Source: Streptomyces platensis
Lineage (GTDB): Bacteria; Actinomycetota; Actinomycetes; Streptomycetales; Streptomycetaceae
Reading direction: 5' to 3'
DNA: 64,000 bases
NCBI RefSeq assembly: GCF_008704855.1
Contig: NZ_CP023691.1
Span: 6,448,001-6,512,000, forward strand
The notes under the pieces were generated by a model. The model was given only the letters and a program-made list of their open reading frames with translations. It did no database searches and was not told the origin of the DNA. The position numbers and the translations under genes are program-made. This document shows, piece by piece, positions 45,294 through 54,820 of the stretch; position 1 is the stretch's first letter; each line of letters opens with the position of its first letter.

Positions 45294-47414
45294 GTGACCG
45301 CCGAGATGTCCGTGCCGTCCACCGCAGTGCTGACCGGGGCAGACCGGGACGGTTCCAACTACACCGCGCGGCATCTGCTCGTCCTCGAGGGGCTCGAAGC
45401 CGTCCGCAAGCGCCCCGGCATGTATATCGGCTCGACGGACAGCCGGGGGTTGATGCACTGCCTCTGGGAGATCATCGACAACTCCGTCGACGAGGCACTG
45501 GGCGGCTACTGCGATCACATCGAGGTGATCCTCCACGACGACGGGTCGGTGGAGGTCAGGGACAACGGCCGGGGCATCCCCGTCGATGTCGAGCCCAAGA
45601 CCGGCCTCAGCGGCGTCGAGGTCGTGATGACCAAGCTGCACGCCGGCGGAAAGTTCGGCGGCGGCTCGTACGCGGCCTCCGGCGGCCTGCACGGCGTCGG
45701 CGCCTCGGTCGTCAACGCGCTGTCCGCCCGGCTGGACGTCGAGGTGGACCGCAACAGCAAGACGCATTCGATCAGCTTCCGCCGCGGCGTCCCCGGGATC
45801 TTCACCGAATCCGGTCCCGACGCCCCCTTCGATCCGGGCAACGGCCTGCTCAAGGGCAAGCGGATCGCCAAGACGAAGACCGGCACCCGGGTGCGCTACT
45901 GGGCCGACCGGCAGATCTTCCTCAAGGACGCCAAGCTCTCCCTGGAGACGCTGCACGCCCGCGCCCGCCAGACGGCCTTCCTCGTGCCGGGCCTGACCCT
46001 TGTGGTCCGTGACGAGCGCGGCATCGACGGCGCCGGAAAGACCGAAGAGACGTTCCGCTACGACGGCGGCATCAGCGAATTCTGCGAGTACCTCGCGCAG
46101 GACAAGGCCGTCTGCGACGTGCTCCGGCTGACCGGCCAGGGGACCTTCAAGGAGACCGTGCCGGTCCTCGACGACCGTGGTCACATGACGCCGACCGAGG
46201 TCACCCGGGAACTGGGCGTCGATGTCGCGCTCCGCTGGGGTACCGGCTACGACGCGACGGTCAAGTCGTTCGTCAACATCATCGCGACGCCCAAGGGCGG
46301 CACCCACGTCTCCGGTTTCGAGCGGTCGGTCGCGAAGACCGTCAACGAGGTGCTGCGGTCGAGCAAACTGCTCCGGGTCGCTGAGGACGATGTCGTCAAG
46401 GACGACGCCATAGAGGGCCTCACCGCCGTCGTGACCGTACGGCTCGCGGAGCCGCAGTTCGAAGGGCAGACCAAGGAGGTGCTCGGCACCTCCGCCGCCG
46501 CGCGGATCGTTGCCCAGGTGGTGAGCCGGGAACTCAAGGCGTTCCTGACCTCCACGAAGCGGGACGACAAGCAGCAGGCGCGCGCCGTCCTGGAGAAGAT
46601 CGTCGCCGCGGCCCGGACACGCATCGCCGCCCGTCAGCACAAGGAGGCCCAGCGGCGGAAGACGGCGCTGGAATCCTCCTCGCTGCCGGCCAAGCTCGCG
46701 GACTGCCGGAGCGACGACGTCGACCGCAGTGAGCTGTTCATCGTCGAGGGAGACTCGGCGCTGGGCACCGCCAAGCTGGCGCGCAATTCGGAGTTCCAGG
46801 CCCTGCTGCCGATCCGCGGCAAGATTCTGAATGTCCAGAAGTCATCGGTTTCGGACATGCTCAAGAACGCCGAGTGCGGCGCCATCATCCAGGTCATAGG
46901 GGCCGGCTCGGGCCGTACGTTCGACATCGACACCGCCCGCTACGGCAAGGTCATCTTCCTGGCCGACGCGGACGTCGACGGCGCCCACATCCGCTGCCTG
47001 CTGCTGACCCTCTTCCAGCGCTACATGCGCCCGATGGTCGAACAGGGCCGGGTGTTCTCCGCCGTCCCGCCGCTCCACCGCGTCGAGCTGATCAACCCCA
47101 AAAAGGGCCAGGAAAAGTACATCTACACGTACTCGGACAACGAGCTGCGCCAGACCCTGCTCGAACTCCAGCGCAAGAAGGTCCGCTACAAGGACAGCAT
47201 CCAGCGCTACAAGGGCCTGGGTGAGATGGACGCCGACCAGCTCGCCGAGACGACCATGGACCCGCGCCACCGCACCCTGCGTCGCATCAACATCAGCGAC
47301 CTCGAAGCGGCGGAGAAGGCCTTCGATCTCCTCATGGGCAACGAAGTCGCCCCCCGTAAGGAGTTCATCACCAACTCCGCGTCCACTCTGGACCGTTCGC
47401 GCATCGATACCTAA
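45294..47414 (+). CDS. parE: DNA topoisomerase IV subunit B
   Basis: ParE is the ATPase subunit of topoisomerase IV, which decatenates replicated chromosomes. The 706-residue protein has the GHKL ATPase (EIIDNSVDEALGG, DNGRGIPVD, GGLHGVGASVVNALS), a transducer domain and TOPRIM (FIVEGDSALGTAK, DADVDGAHIRCLLL). It is ParE, not GyrB, by position and its partner at 60.7-63.2 kb. GTG 45294 is chosen for AGGAG 8 nt upstream and the family-like N-terminus. Confidence 0.95.
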   Translation: MTAEMSVPSTAVLTGADRDGSNYTARHLLVLEGLEAVRKRPGMYIGSTDSRGLMHCLWEIIDNSVDEALGGYCDHIEVILHDDGSVEVRDNGRGIPVDVEPKTGLSGVEVVMTKLHAGGKFGGGSYAASGGLHGVGASVVNALSARLDVEVDRNSKTHSISFRRGVPGIFTESGPDAPFDPGNGLLKGKRIAKTKTGTRVRYWADRQIFLKDAKLSLETLHARARQTAFLVPGLTLVVRDERGIDGAGKTEETFRYDGGISEFCEYLAQDKAVCDVLRLTGQGTFKETVPVLDDRGHMTPTEVTRELGVDVALRWGTGYDATVKSFVNIIATPKGGTHVSGFERSVAKTVNEVLRSSKLLRVAEDDVVKDDAIEGLTAVVTVRLAEPQFEGQTKEVLGTSAAARIVAQVVSRELKAFLTSTKRDDKQQARAVLEKIVAAARTRIAARQHKEAQRRKTALESSSLPAKLADCRSDDVDRSELFIVEGDSALGTAKLARNSEFQALLPIRGKILNVQKSSVSDMLKNAECGAIIQVIGAGSGRTFDIDTARYGKVIFLADADVDGAHIRCLLLTLFQRYMRPMVEQGRVFSAVPPLHRVELINPKKGQEKYIYTYSDNELRQTLLELQRKKVRYKDSIQRYKGLGEMDADQLAETTMDPRHRTLRRINISDLEAAEKAFDLLMGNEVAPRKEFITNSASTLDRSRIDT

Positions 47415-47429
47415 GGGGGCCACAGCTCC

Positions 47430-47471
47430 CGACGGGCGCCTCTCCACCCCTGGGTGGACAGGCGCCCGTCG
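47430..47471. terminator. parE terminator
   Basis: 12-bp perfect outer stem (47430-47441 / 47460-47471) with an inner CCACCC/GGGTGG stem, 15 bp after the stop. Confidence 0.88.
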
Positions 47472-47570
47472 CCGTTTCCACCCGAGGCCCACCCTGGCTC
47501 CGATCCGGGCGGCAGCGCCGCTCCGTAGCGTCGGGACGGTCGAATTCCCCGTCCCCAGGAGGGCCAGGTC

Positions 47571-48059
47571 ATGAGCGGTTTGCTCAACATCGTTGTGATC
47601 ACCGCGGCTGTTGCGCTGGTGTTCGCCCGTCAGTTCAAGGCGCAACGTGTCACTTCGGAGAGCAAGACGTGGTGGCTGATACCGCTCGTCCTGACGGTCA
47701 TGGCGGTGCGGGAGCCAGGCCTTCTGGACCCCGTACACCACACGGCGTCCGCCGCCCTGCTCGGTGTGGAGGTCTTGATCGGGCTGGCCTGCGGCGTGGG
47801 CTGGGCCCGGACGACGCGCATCTGGACCGACGCGGACGGTGTCGTGTGGACCAAGGGCGGCTGGGCGGCGGCCGGCGTGTGGCTCTGCGGTCTGCTGCTG
47901 CGCCTCGGCCTCCTGGGCATCGCCGCGGCCATGGGCGTCCACCAGGGCAGCGCGACCACCATGCTCTCCGTGGCCGCAATGCTGCTGACCCGTGGAGGGG
48001 CCACCCTGTGGCGGGCCCAAGCGGCGCAGCAGAAGTACCGTGTCCCCGTCGCGGGCTGA
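47571..48059 (+). CDS. Membrane protein, DUF1453/CcdC-like
   Basis: A 162-residue protein with about four hydrophobic segments (LLNIVVITAAVALVFA, TWWLIPLVLTVMAV, LLGVEVLIGLACGVGW, GVWLCGLLLRLGLLGIAAAMG). It resembles the CcdC/DUF1453 group. ATG 47571 follows AGGAGG. It is 30 bp before a sensor kinase gene, so these probably form an operon and the protein may be a partner of that kinase. Confidence 0.65.
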   Translation: MSGLLNIVVITAAVALVFARQFKAQRVTSESKTWWLIPLVLTVMAVREPGLLDPVHHTASAALLGVEVLIGLACGVGWARTTRIWTDADGVVWTKGGWAAAGVWLCGLLLRLGLLGIAAAMGVHQGSATTMLSVAAMLLTRGGATLWRAQAAQQKYRVPVAG

Positions 48060-48089
48060 GGCCGTGAGCACGCCGGGGAAGGACCGTAC

Positions 48090-49256
48090 GTGTTGCTGAA
48101 CTCCTGGACGAGCTGGCCACTGCGGGAGTCGCTGTCCCCCGAAGGGATGACCGGCGCCCGGATGTGGATCCGCCGGGCGGTGCGTGCCGTCGTGGTCGTG
48201 GTCCTGATGTGGACCACCCTGGCAGGGCGGGCGTTCACCGGCTGGGGTCTGGCAGCGGCGGGCGTCGGCATGGTCGGCACCGTCCTGGCCTTCCGCGCCC
48301 TCTATCGCACCACACTGGCGCGCCGTCTGTGGCCGTCCATCGGCTTGTTCGCCCTCTTGGAGGCCGCGGCCTTCGGCTTCGACCTCGCCGGGGCGCGGGT
48401 GCCCGCGATCGTCCTGTGGTGCGCCTGCGCCATCACCGCCATGGAGCGGCTGCCACTGAATGTCGCCCTGCCGTTCTCCGCCGCCGCCCTGGGTGCGTAC
48501 GCGGCGATGAACAACGGCGGCTGGGTGGCGACCACCGCCGCCACCGTGGGCCTGGCGCTGGCGGGCTACGTCATGCGGCTGGACGCCGAGGCGCGCGGCA
48601 ATGCCCAGCGGCTGCTGGCCCAGGAACGGGCGGCCCACAAGGCGGAGGCCGAATCGGCGGCGCTCACCGAACGCGGGCGGATCGCACGGGAGATCCACGA
48701 CGTGCTCGCCCACAGCCTCAGCGCCCAACTGGTGCACCTGGAGGCGGTACGGCTGCTCATCCAGCACAGCGCTGACCTCGAGGCCGACCGTGACCAGCTC
48801 CTGGAGCGGGTCACGGCGTGCCGGGGGATGGCCCGAGAAGGGCTGGAAGGCACCCGTGAGGCGCTTTCCGCGCTGCGTGGGGAGATGATCCCGGTCGAGG
48901 ACTTCCTGAGCCGCCTGACCGCCGCTGAGGGCGCTCAGCTGAAAGTGACGGGTGAGGCCCGCACCGTGCCGGCCGAAGCGGGCCTCGCGGTCCGCAGGGT
49001 CGCCCAGGAGGCGCTGACGAACGTGCGCAAGCATGCTCCGGGAGCCCGGGTGAGCGTGCGGCTGGAGTACCGAACCGGCGACGTGGGACTTGAGGTGCGC
49101 GACTTCGGTGGCCCTGGCAAGCCCGGTGAGCTCGCCAAGAGCGGCTCCGGGTACGGTCTGCCCGGAATGCGGGAGCGCGCGGAACTCCTCGGTGGAACGC
49201 TGGAGTCCGGCCCTGATGGAGACGGTTTCGTGGTGAGGTTGCGGGTGCCGGCATGA
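48090..49256 (+). CDS. NarL-type sensor histidine kinase
   Basis: A 388-residue membrane kinase. Five or six hydrophobic segments fill residues 25-150. A coiled-coil leads to the HisKA_3 box with phospho-His in REIHDVLAHSL near 205, then an HATPase domain (QEALTNVRKHAPGA, GSGYGLPGMRERAELLGG). GTG 48090 follows GGGAAGGA. It overlaps the response regulator by ATGA. No extracytoplasmic sensor domain is visible, so it may sense a membrane signal. Confidence 0.92.
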   Translation: MLLNSWTSWPLRESLSPEGMTGARMWIRRAVRAVVVVVLMWTTLAGRAFTGWGLAAAGVGMVGTVLAFRALYRTTLARRLWPSIGLFALLEAAAFGFDLAGARVPAIVLWCACAITAMERLPLNVALPFSAAALGAYAAMNNGGWVATTAATVGLALAGYVMRLDAEARGNAQRLLAQERAAHKAEAESAALTERGRIAREIHDVLAHSLSAQLVHLEAVRLLIQHSADLEADRDQLLERVTACRGMAREGLEGTREALSALRGEMIPVEDFLSRLTAAEGAQLKVTGEARTVPAEAGLAVRRVAQEALTNVRKHAPGARVSVRLEYRTGDVGLEVRDFGGPGKPGELAKSGSGYGLPGMRERAELLGGTLESGPDGDGFVVRLRVPA

Positions 49257-49927
49257 CGGAGCGCACGGTGACACGGGTCGTGGTCGCCGACGACCAGACG
49301 GTGGTGCGCGAGGGAATCGTGATGCTGCTGGGGCTGCTGCCGGGTATCGAGGTCGTCGGATCGGCCGCGGACGGCGCGGAAGCGATCTGCCTCGTCGCGG
49401 ACCTCGCCCCCGACGTCGTCCTGATGGATCTGCGGATGCCACGCTGCGACGGCGTCGAGGCCACCCGACGCATCCGTCTCGAGCACCCCGGTACCCAGGT
49501 CGTGGTGCTCACCACCTATGCGGACGACGAGTCGCTCTTTCCCGCTCTCCAGGCCGGTGCGCGCGGCTACCTGACCAAGGACGCCGACGGTGATGAGATC
49601 GTCCGTGCCATCGACGATGTGCTCTCAGGCGAGGCCGGCCTGTCGCCCAAGATCCAGCGCAGGCTCCTGGAGCGCTTCACAGAACCCGTGAGTCCCTGGG
49701 CGCGTCCGCCGGACGAGCCGCCTGACGGGCTGACCGCCCGTGAGGTGGAGGTGCTGCGGCTGATCGCCGCGGGACACTCCAATCCCGAGATCGCGCGCAC
49801 GCTTCACGTTTCCACGGCGACCGTGAAGACCCACATCAACAATCTCTTCGCCAAAGCGGGGCTACGCGGCCGGGCCCAGGCCATCCACTACGCCTACCGC
49901 CAAGGTCTCGCACTGCCGCCCGGGTGA
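49253..49927 (+). CDS. NarL/LuxR-type response regulator
   Basis: A 224-residue regulator. The receiver domain has acidic DD near 12-13, phospho-Asp in VLMDLRMP near 60 and the Lys in LTKDADG. The C-terminal LuxR HTH is complete (LTAREVEVLRLIAAGHSNPEIARTLHVSTATVKTHINNLFAKAG). It is translationally coupled to the kinase before it. It may control the DUF485/symporter operon 107 bp downstream (inference). Confidence 0.95.
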   Translation: MTERTVTRVVVADDQTVVREGIVMLLGLLPGIEVVGSAADGAEAICLVADLAPDVVLMDLRMPRCDGVEATRRIRLEHPGTQVVVLTTYADDESLFPALQAGARGYLTKDADGDEIVRAIDDVLSGEAGLSPKIQRRLLERFTEPVSPWARPPDEPPDGLTAREVEVLRLIAAGHSNPEIARTLHVSTATVKTHINNLFAKAGLRGRAQAIHYAYRQGLALPPG

Positions 49928-50034
49928 CTCCTCACCTGATGGGGTGAAGGATTCGCAATGAAGCATCCCGGATCTCCCTTTCTGTCCACCCTTGGGCCGC
50001 ACGGACAACAGCCCCGTGCATCAAGGAGAGTTCG

Positions 50035-50532
50035 GTGGACAAGCAGGACGGCCGCTCGGTCGGTGACCCAGGGGCCCTACGGCTCGACGACCCCTGGTAC
50101 GACACTCTCGCCTCCGGGTGGGGCGAACTGGACGACGCGGCGGAGACAACGGACGGGTGGGGTGGCACGCAGCCACCGCCACCGGTACCGGGATCGCGGT
50201 CAGCGCCGCATGACGAGGTCTACCTGGCGGTGCAGCGAAGCGCGGCCTTCCAAGAGGTGCGTCGCCGCTACCGGCGCTTCGTCCTGCCGGGCACGGTGGT
50301 CTTCCTGGCTTGGTACCTCGCCTACGTGATCGCGGCGATCGCCGCGCCGGATCTCATGGCCCACCGCGTCGCAGGCGCCCTGAACGTCGCGATGCTCGCC
50401 GGACTCGGCCAGTTCGCCACCACCTTCCTGCTCACCTGGGCGTACGCGCGCCATGCGCGGCTGCGCAGGGACAGTGCGGCGCTCGACATCCGCTGGGAAA
50501 CCCAGGAACTGACCGGAGGGAACACCCGGTGA
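50035..50532 (+). CDS. DUF485 membrane protein, partner of the symporter
   Basis: A 165-residue protein with a hydrophilic leader of ~75 residues and two membrane helices (VVFLAWYLAYVIAAIAAP and MLAGLGQFATTFLLTWAY). DUF485 proteins are the standard upstream partners of ActP-type symporters. GTG 50035 has AAGGAGAG. Its stop overlaps the symporter GTG by 4 nt. Confidence 0.9.
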   Translation: MDKQDGRSVGDPGALRLDDPWYDTLASGWGELDDAAETTDGWGGTQPPPPVPGSRSAPHDEVYLAVQRSAAFQEVRRRYRRFVLPGTVVFLAWYLAYVIAAIAAPDLMAHRVAGALNVAMLAGLGQFATTFLLTWAYARHARLRRDSAALDIRWETQELTGGNTR

Positions 50533-52133
50533 CCGGTGACCACCAGACCCTCGCGCTGCTCTTGTTCAGCGTGTTCATCGCCGTCACCCTGGCGATCACC
50601 ACCTGGGTGAGCCGCCGCAGGCGCGGTTCCACCGAGGAGTTCTACGCGGGCGGAAGACTCTTCTCACCCATGGAGAACGGATTCGCCATCGCGGGGGACT
50701 ACATGTCCGCCGCATCCTTCCTCGGCATCTCCGGACTCATCGCCCTCTTCGGATACGACGGCCTGCTGTACTCGGTCGGCTTTCTCGTCGCCTGGCTCAT
50801 CGTCCTGTTTCTCGTGGCCGAACTGGTCCGCAACTGCGGCAGGTTCACTCTTGCCGATGTGGTCGCCGCCCGGATGCGGGAACGCCCCGTCCGTGTCGCG
50901 GCCGGCGCTGCCTCCGTCACCGTGTCCGTGCTCTACCTGGTGGCGCAGATGGTCGGTGCCGGCAGTCTGGTCGCGCTGCTCGTGGGGAGCGCGGGCCAGC
51001 AGGCCCGTACCTGGATGGTGATCGGGGTCGGGGCCCTGATGGTGGTCTACGTCGCCTTTGGCGGTATGCGGGCCACGACCTGGATCCAGGTCGTCAAAGC
51101 CGTGCTCCTCATGGGAGGAGCGGTCGCACTGACCGTCCTGGTACTGGTCCGCTTCCACGGCGACATCAACGCACTGCTGAACACCGCCGCCGAACGCAGC
51201 GGCCACGGCCGCGACTTCCTCGCGCCCGGTCTCAAATACGGTGGCGACTGGACCTCGCGGCTCGACTTCATCAGCCTGGGCATCGCACTCGTCCTGGGCA
51301 CGGCCGGGCTGCCGCACATCCTCTCCCGCTTCTACACCGTGCCCACGGCGCGCTCCGCTCGTCGCTCCGTCGTATGGTCCATCGGTCTGATCGGTGGCTT
51401 CTACCTGATGACCATCGTGCTCGGGTTCGGTGCCGCCGCAGTACTTGGCAGTGACGCCGTCCGCGCGTCCAATTCGGCAGGCAACACCGCTGTCCCGCTG
51501 CTCGCCCTCGACCTGGGGGGCGGCGCCGGTTCTACCGGAGGGACGGTGCTCTTCGCCGTGGTGGCCGCGGTCGCGTTCGCCACCATCCTGGCCGTGGTCG
51601 CCGGCATCACACTTGCGTCGTCGGCCTCCGTAGCGCACGACCTGTATGCCGCCCTACGACGCCCGCGTGACACGGCACAGGACGCCCAGCGCGCCGAGGT
51701 GGCCGTTGCGCGCATCGCGGCGGTGGCCGTTGGCGCGGTCGCCATCGGCCTCGCCCTGCTCGCCCAGGACTTGAACGTGGCCTTCCTGGTGGGGCTGGCA
51801 TTCGCCGTCGCCGCGTCGGCCAACCTGCCTGTCTTGCTGTTCACCCTCTTCTGGCGACGCTTCACGACCCGGGGCGCGGTGTGGTCCGTATATGGCGGTC
51901 TGATCCCTGCGATCACCCTGGTCATCCTCTCGCCGGTGGTCTCAGGAAGCCCGGAGGCCCTCTTCCCCGGACTGGACTTCGCCGTCTTCCCGCTCGACAA
52001 CCCCGGTGTTGTGTCGATCCCGCTGGGCTTCCTGATGGGCTGGCTGGGGACGGTGCTCTCCCCAGAGGCCGCCGACGCGGCACGGCACGCGGAGACGGAG
52101 GTACGGGCGCTCACGGGGGCGGGGGCGGCTTAG
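50529..52133 (+). CDS. Solute:sodium symporter, acetate/monocarboxylate (ActP-like) type
   Basis: A 534-residue SSS-family transporter with about 13 helices. Family motifs are EEFYAGGRLFSPMENGFAIAGDYMSAASFLG near 32-62 and GTAGLPHILSRFYTVP near 255-270. Such transporters import acetate, pyruvate or propionate with sodium or protons; the substrate here is not fixed by sequence. GTG 50529 overlaps the DUF485 stop and has GGAGGG just upstream. It lies between two two-component systems, either of which might control it. Confidence 0.92.
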   Translation: MTGDHQTLALLLFSVFIAVTLAITTWVSRRRRGSTEEFYAGGRLFSPMENGFAIAGDYMSAASFLGISGLIALFGYDGLLYSVGFLVAWLIVLFLVAELVRNCGRFTLADVVAARMRERPVRVAAGAASVTVSVLYLVAQMVGAGSLVALLVGSAGQQARTWMVIGVGALMVVYVAFGGMRATTWIQVVKAVLLMGGAVALTVLVLVRFHGDINALLNTAAERSGHGRDFLAPGLKYGGDWTSRLDFISLGIALVLGTAGLPHILSRFYTVPTARSARRSVVWSIGLIGGFYLMTIVLGFGAAAVLGSDAVRASNSAGNTAVPLLALDLGGGAGSTGGTVLFAVVAAVAFATILAVVAGITLASSASVAHDLYAALRRPRDTAQDAQRAEVAVARIAAVAVGAVAIGLALLAQDLNVAFLVGLAFAVAASANLPVLLFTLFWRRFTTRGAVWSVYGGLIPAITLVILSPVVSGSPEALFPGLDFAVFPLDNPGVVSIPLGFLMGWLGTVLSPEAADAARHAETEVRALTGAGAA

Positions 52134-52247
52134 GGCGTTCCCGGTGGGGCAGCGGCGGACATGCCCGCCAAGGGAGGGTCGGATGGGGCGGGGCAAGTGC
52201 CTCTCCCAGGGGCCGTCGCCCCGCCTTCGTATGGCCCTGGTGAAGGC

Positions 52248-52922
52248 CTAGACCCACTCGTAGCGGTGCTCGGGGCGACCGGTCTCGCCGTACCTGAGTG
52301 TGAGGCGCACCCGCCCGGCGCGTTCCAAGAGTTTGAGGTAGCGCTGGGCGGTCTGCCGACTCAGGCTGGCCTGTAGGGCGACGTCTTGCGCGGACAGCGG
52401 GGCGTCCGCGGAGCGCAGCACCAAGCGGACGCGGTCGGCGGTGGCGGTGGAGTGCCCCTTCGGCAATTCGGCGGAGCCGGCGTTGGCGGCTCCCAACGCC
52501 CCGAAGATCCGGTCCACTTCGGACTGCTCCGCCTGCCCGCCGCCCGCAAACGTGCGGTGCAGTGCCGCGTAACCCTCCAACTTGGAGCGCAGGCCCGCGA
52601 AGGTGAATGGCTTGACGAGGTACTGCAACGCCCCGTGGCGCATCGCTGCCTGCACAGTGGCGATATCGCGCGCCGCAGTCACCATGATCACGTCGGTGAG
52701 CAGACCGCGACGCCGCAGCTCGCTGACCAGTTGAAGGCCCGTTCTGTCGGGGAGGTAGTGGTCCAGGAGGATCAGGTCGACAGGGTGCGTCTCGAGGGCG
52801 GTGAGGGCTTCCGCAGCGGTGTGCGCGAGGCAACTGACACGGAACCCCTCGATTTTGGCGACGTATGCCGCATTGATCTTCGCGACGTGCACATCGTCGT
52901 CCACGACCAGTACGTCGATCAT
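52248..52922 (-). CDS. CitB/DcuR-type response regulator
   Basis: A 224-residue regulator. The receiver has DVLVVDDD at 3-10, phospho-Asp in LILLDHYLPD near 54 and Lys in LVKPFTF near 104. The C-terminal HTH (DAPLSAQDVALQASLSRQTAQRYLKLLERAGRV) is of CitB/DcuR/DctR type. The gene overlaps its kinase by ATGA. Homologues activate citrate or C4-dicarboxylate uptake genes. Confidence 0.93.
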   Translation of the reverse strand: MIDVLVVDDDVHVAKINAAYVAKIEGFRVSCLAHTAAEALTALETHPVDLILLDHYLPDRTGLQLVSELRRRGLLTDVIMVTAARDIATVQAAMRHGALQYLVKPFTFAGLRSKLEGYAALHRTFAGGGQAEQSEVDRIFGALGAANAGSAELPKGHSTATADRVRLVLRSADAPLSAQDVALQASLSRQTAQRYLKLLERAGRVRLTLRYGETGRPEHRYEWV

Positions 52923-54820
52923 CGGCCCGCCTCCGTGGCATCTTCGGGGCGGCGAGAGCGTGCTACAGCCCATCTGGTGGCGTGGGTGTCCCGGGTTGCA
53001 TTCTGCGGGGCTGTTTCACGGGGCTCGGGAAGCTCCTCGGACAGTGCGTCGGGGACCGTCACGGTGAATACCGCACCGCCACCGGGGCGCTCGCCGACCT
53101 CGGCGCTGCCTCCGTAGCGCTCGGCGAGTCTGCGAACGAGCGCCAGGCCGATGCCGCGCTGCCCGTGGGCGGGTGGCTCCTTGGTCGTCCATCCCTCGGT
53201 GAAGATTTCCGCGCGACGTTCCTCGGGCACGCCCGGTCCGTTGTCGCTGACACGCACCACAGCGGTCCGGCCGTCAGCGCGGATCTCCGCCTCCAGTTGG
53301 GCGTCGCGCTCACCCGATGTGGCGTCCAAGGCGTTGTCGACGAGGTTCCCAAGGATGGTGACCAGGCTGGGCGGGTCGACCAGACGGTCGGGCAGGTGGG
53401 TATCGGGAGAGACGCTCAAGGAGACGCCGCGCTCGGTGGCGACGGTGGCCTTGCCCACCAGGAGGGCGGCGAGCAGCGGATCGTGGACGCGCTCGGTGAC
53501 CTGCTCGGCGGTCACGCGATGCACCCCCACAGCCTGTGTCACAAACTCGACGGCTTCCTCATGCAGCCCGAGTTCGAGCAGACCGAGCAAGGTGTGCAGC
53601 CGGTTGGCGTGCTCGTGGTCCTGGGCGCGGAGAGCGTCGATGAGGCCACGGGTGCCGTCCAGCTCGCGCCCCAGCCGCTCCAGTTCGGTGCGGTCGCGCA
53701 GGGTGACCACAGCACCGCCGTCATCGGTCGGCATGCGGTTCGCCACCAGGACTCGCTGCCCACTGACGGCCAGCAGGTCCGCCCCCGACACCCGACCGGC
53801 CAGAACATCGGTGGTGCGGCCCGGCGGCAGGGCTGCTTCCAGGGAGCGTCCGGTGTCCTCGGCGCGGAGATCCAGGAGGCGCTGCGCCTCGTCATTCATG
53901 AGACGGATGCGCCCGTGCTTGTCGAGCGCGAGGAACCCCTCACGGATGCCGTGCAGCATCGCCTCCCGCTCGGCCAGCAACGCGGAGATGTCAGAGAAGG
54001 CCAGGTCATGGGTGCGGCGCTGGAGGCGGCGGGAAACGAGATAGGCGGCGAGAGCGCCCACGGCGAGTGTCCCTCCCGCGTAGGCGAGCAGCTGGGGAAC
54101 GGTGGAGAGCAGCCGTTCCTGCACGCTTTCGTACGCGATGCCGACGGAGACGGCTCCCACGACCTTGCCGTCCTCGTCGCGGAGCGGGACCTTTCCGCGC
54201 GCGGACCGGCCGAGGGTGCCCTCGTCGATCTGCATGACGTCCTGGCCGGAGAGCGCGGCGCTCGGATCAGTCGAGACATGCCGCCCGATCTCGTCAGGGT
54301 CGGTGTGGGACCAGCGCACACCCCGCTTGTCCATGATCACCACGTACTCGGCGCCGGTGGCGGCGCGAATCCGCTCTGCCTCGTTCTGCACAGGTCCATG
54401 GCGCGTCGGGCGGGAGGACTCCAGGGCGTCGTCGAGGTGTGTCTCAGCCGCGGTGGTCTGCGCTATCGCGAGAGCGCGGCGCATCGCCTGGTCGTCGAGC
54501 TGCGCACTGAGCGGGGCAAGGAACAGGCCGGTTGCCAGTGCGGTGACACCGGCAGCGATGGCTAGCTGAACCATCAGGACCTGGGAGAACACCCGCCGCG
54601 GCCAGCCCAGCCGTGGCCGGGTACGGCGCGGCCTCGGGGCGGCCGGCTCTTGGTTGACCGAGGCCGTGGTCTCAGCGGCCGGTCGTCTGTCGGCCGCATC
54701 TGGGGCTCTGCCTGGTCTGTCGGTAGTCGTGCCGGGGCCTGGCGTGGCGGTGGGAAACGGTGCGAAACCCGAGGGCTCTGCACCGCTCGGGCGTGGAACC
54801 GAGTCTCCCTTTTCGCCCAT
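52919..54820 (-). CDS. CitA/DcuS-type sensor histidine kinase
   Basis: A 633-residue kinase. A ~75-residue Pro/Arg-rich cytoplasmic leader is unusual. TM1 is near 83-105, then an extracytoplasmic PAS-like sensor (about 106-235, with GAEYVVIMDKRGVRWSHTDPDEIG and GSVPLRDEDG-like blocks), TM2 near 240-260, a cytoplasmic PAS, and the SpoOB-like H-box RAQDHEHANRLHTLLGLLELG near 415. The ATPase domain follows (GNLVDNALDA, GIGLALVRRLAERYGG). ATG 54820 has no ribosome site; TACTGT lies 8 nt before it. Homologues sense citrate or C4-dicarboxylates. Confidence 0.92.
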   Translation of the reverse strand: MGEKGDSVPRPSGAEPSGFAPFPTATPGPGTTTDRPGRAPDAADRRPAAETTASVNQEPAAPRPRRTRPRLGWPRRVFSQVLMVQLAIAAGVTALATGLFLAPLSAQLDDQAMRRALAIAQTTAAETHLDDALESSRPTRHGPVQNEAERIRAATGAEYVVIMDKRGVRWSHTDPDEIGRHVSTDPSAALSGQDVMQIDEGTLGRSARGKVPLRDEDGKVVGAVSVGIAYESVQERLLSTVPQLLAYAGGTLAVGALAAYLVSRRLQRRTHDLAFSDISALLAEREAMLHGIREGFLALDKHGRIRLMNDEAQRLLDLRAEDTGRSLEAALPPGRTTDVLAGRVSGADLLAVSGQRVLVANRMPTDDGGAVVTLRDRTELERLGRELDGTRGLIDALRAQDHEHANRLHTLLGLLELGLHEEAVEFVTQAVGVHRVTAEQVTERVHDPLLAALLVGKATVATERGVSLSVSPDTHLPDRLVDPPSLVTILGNLVDNALDATSGERDAQLEAEIRADGRTAVVRVSDNGPGVPEERRAEIFTEGWTTKEPPAHGQRGIGLALVRRLAERYGGSAEVGERPGGGAVFTVTVPDALSEELPEPRETAPQNATRDTHATRWAVARSRRPEDATEAGR

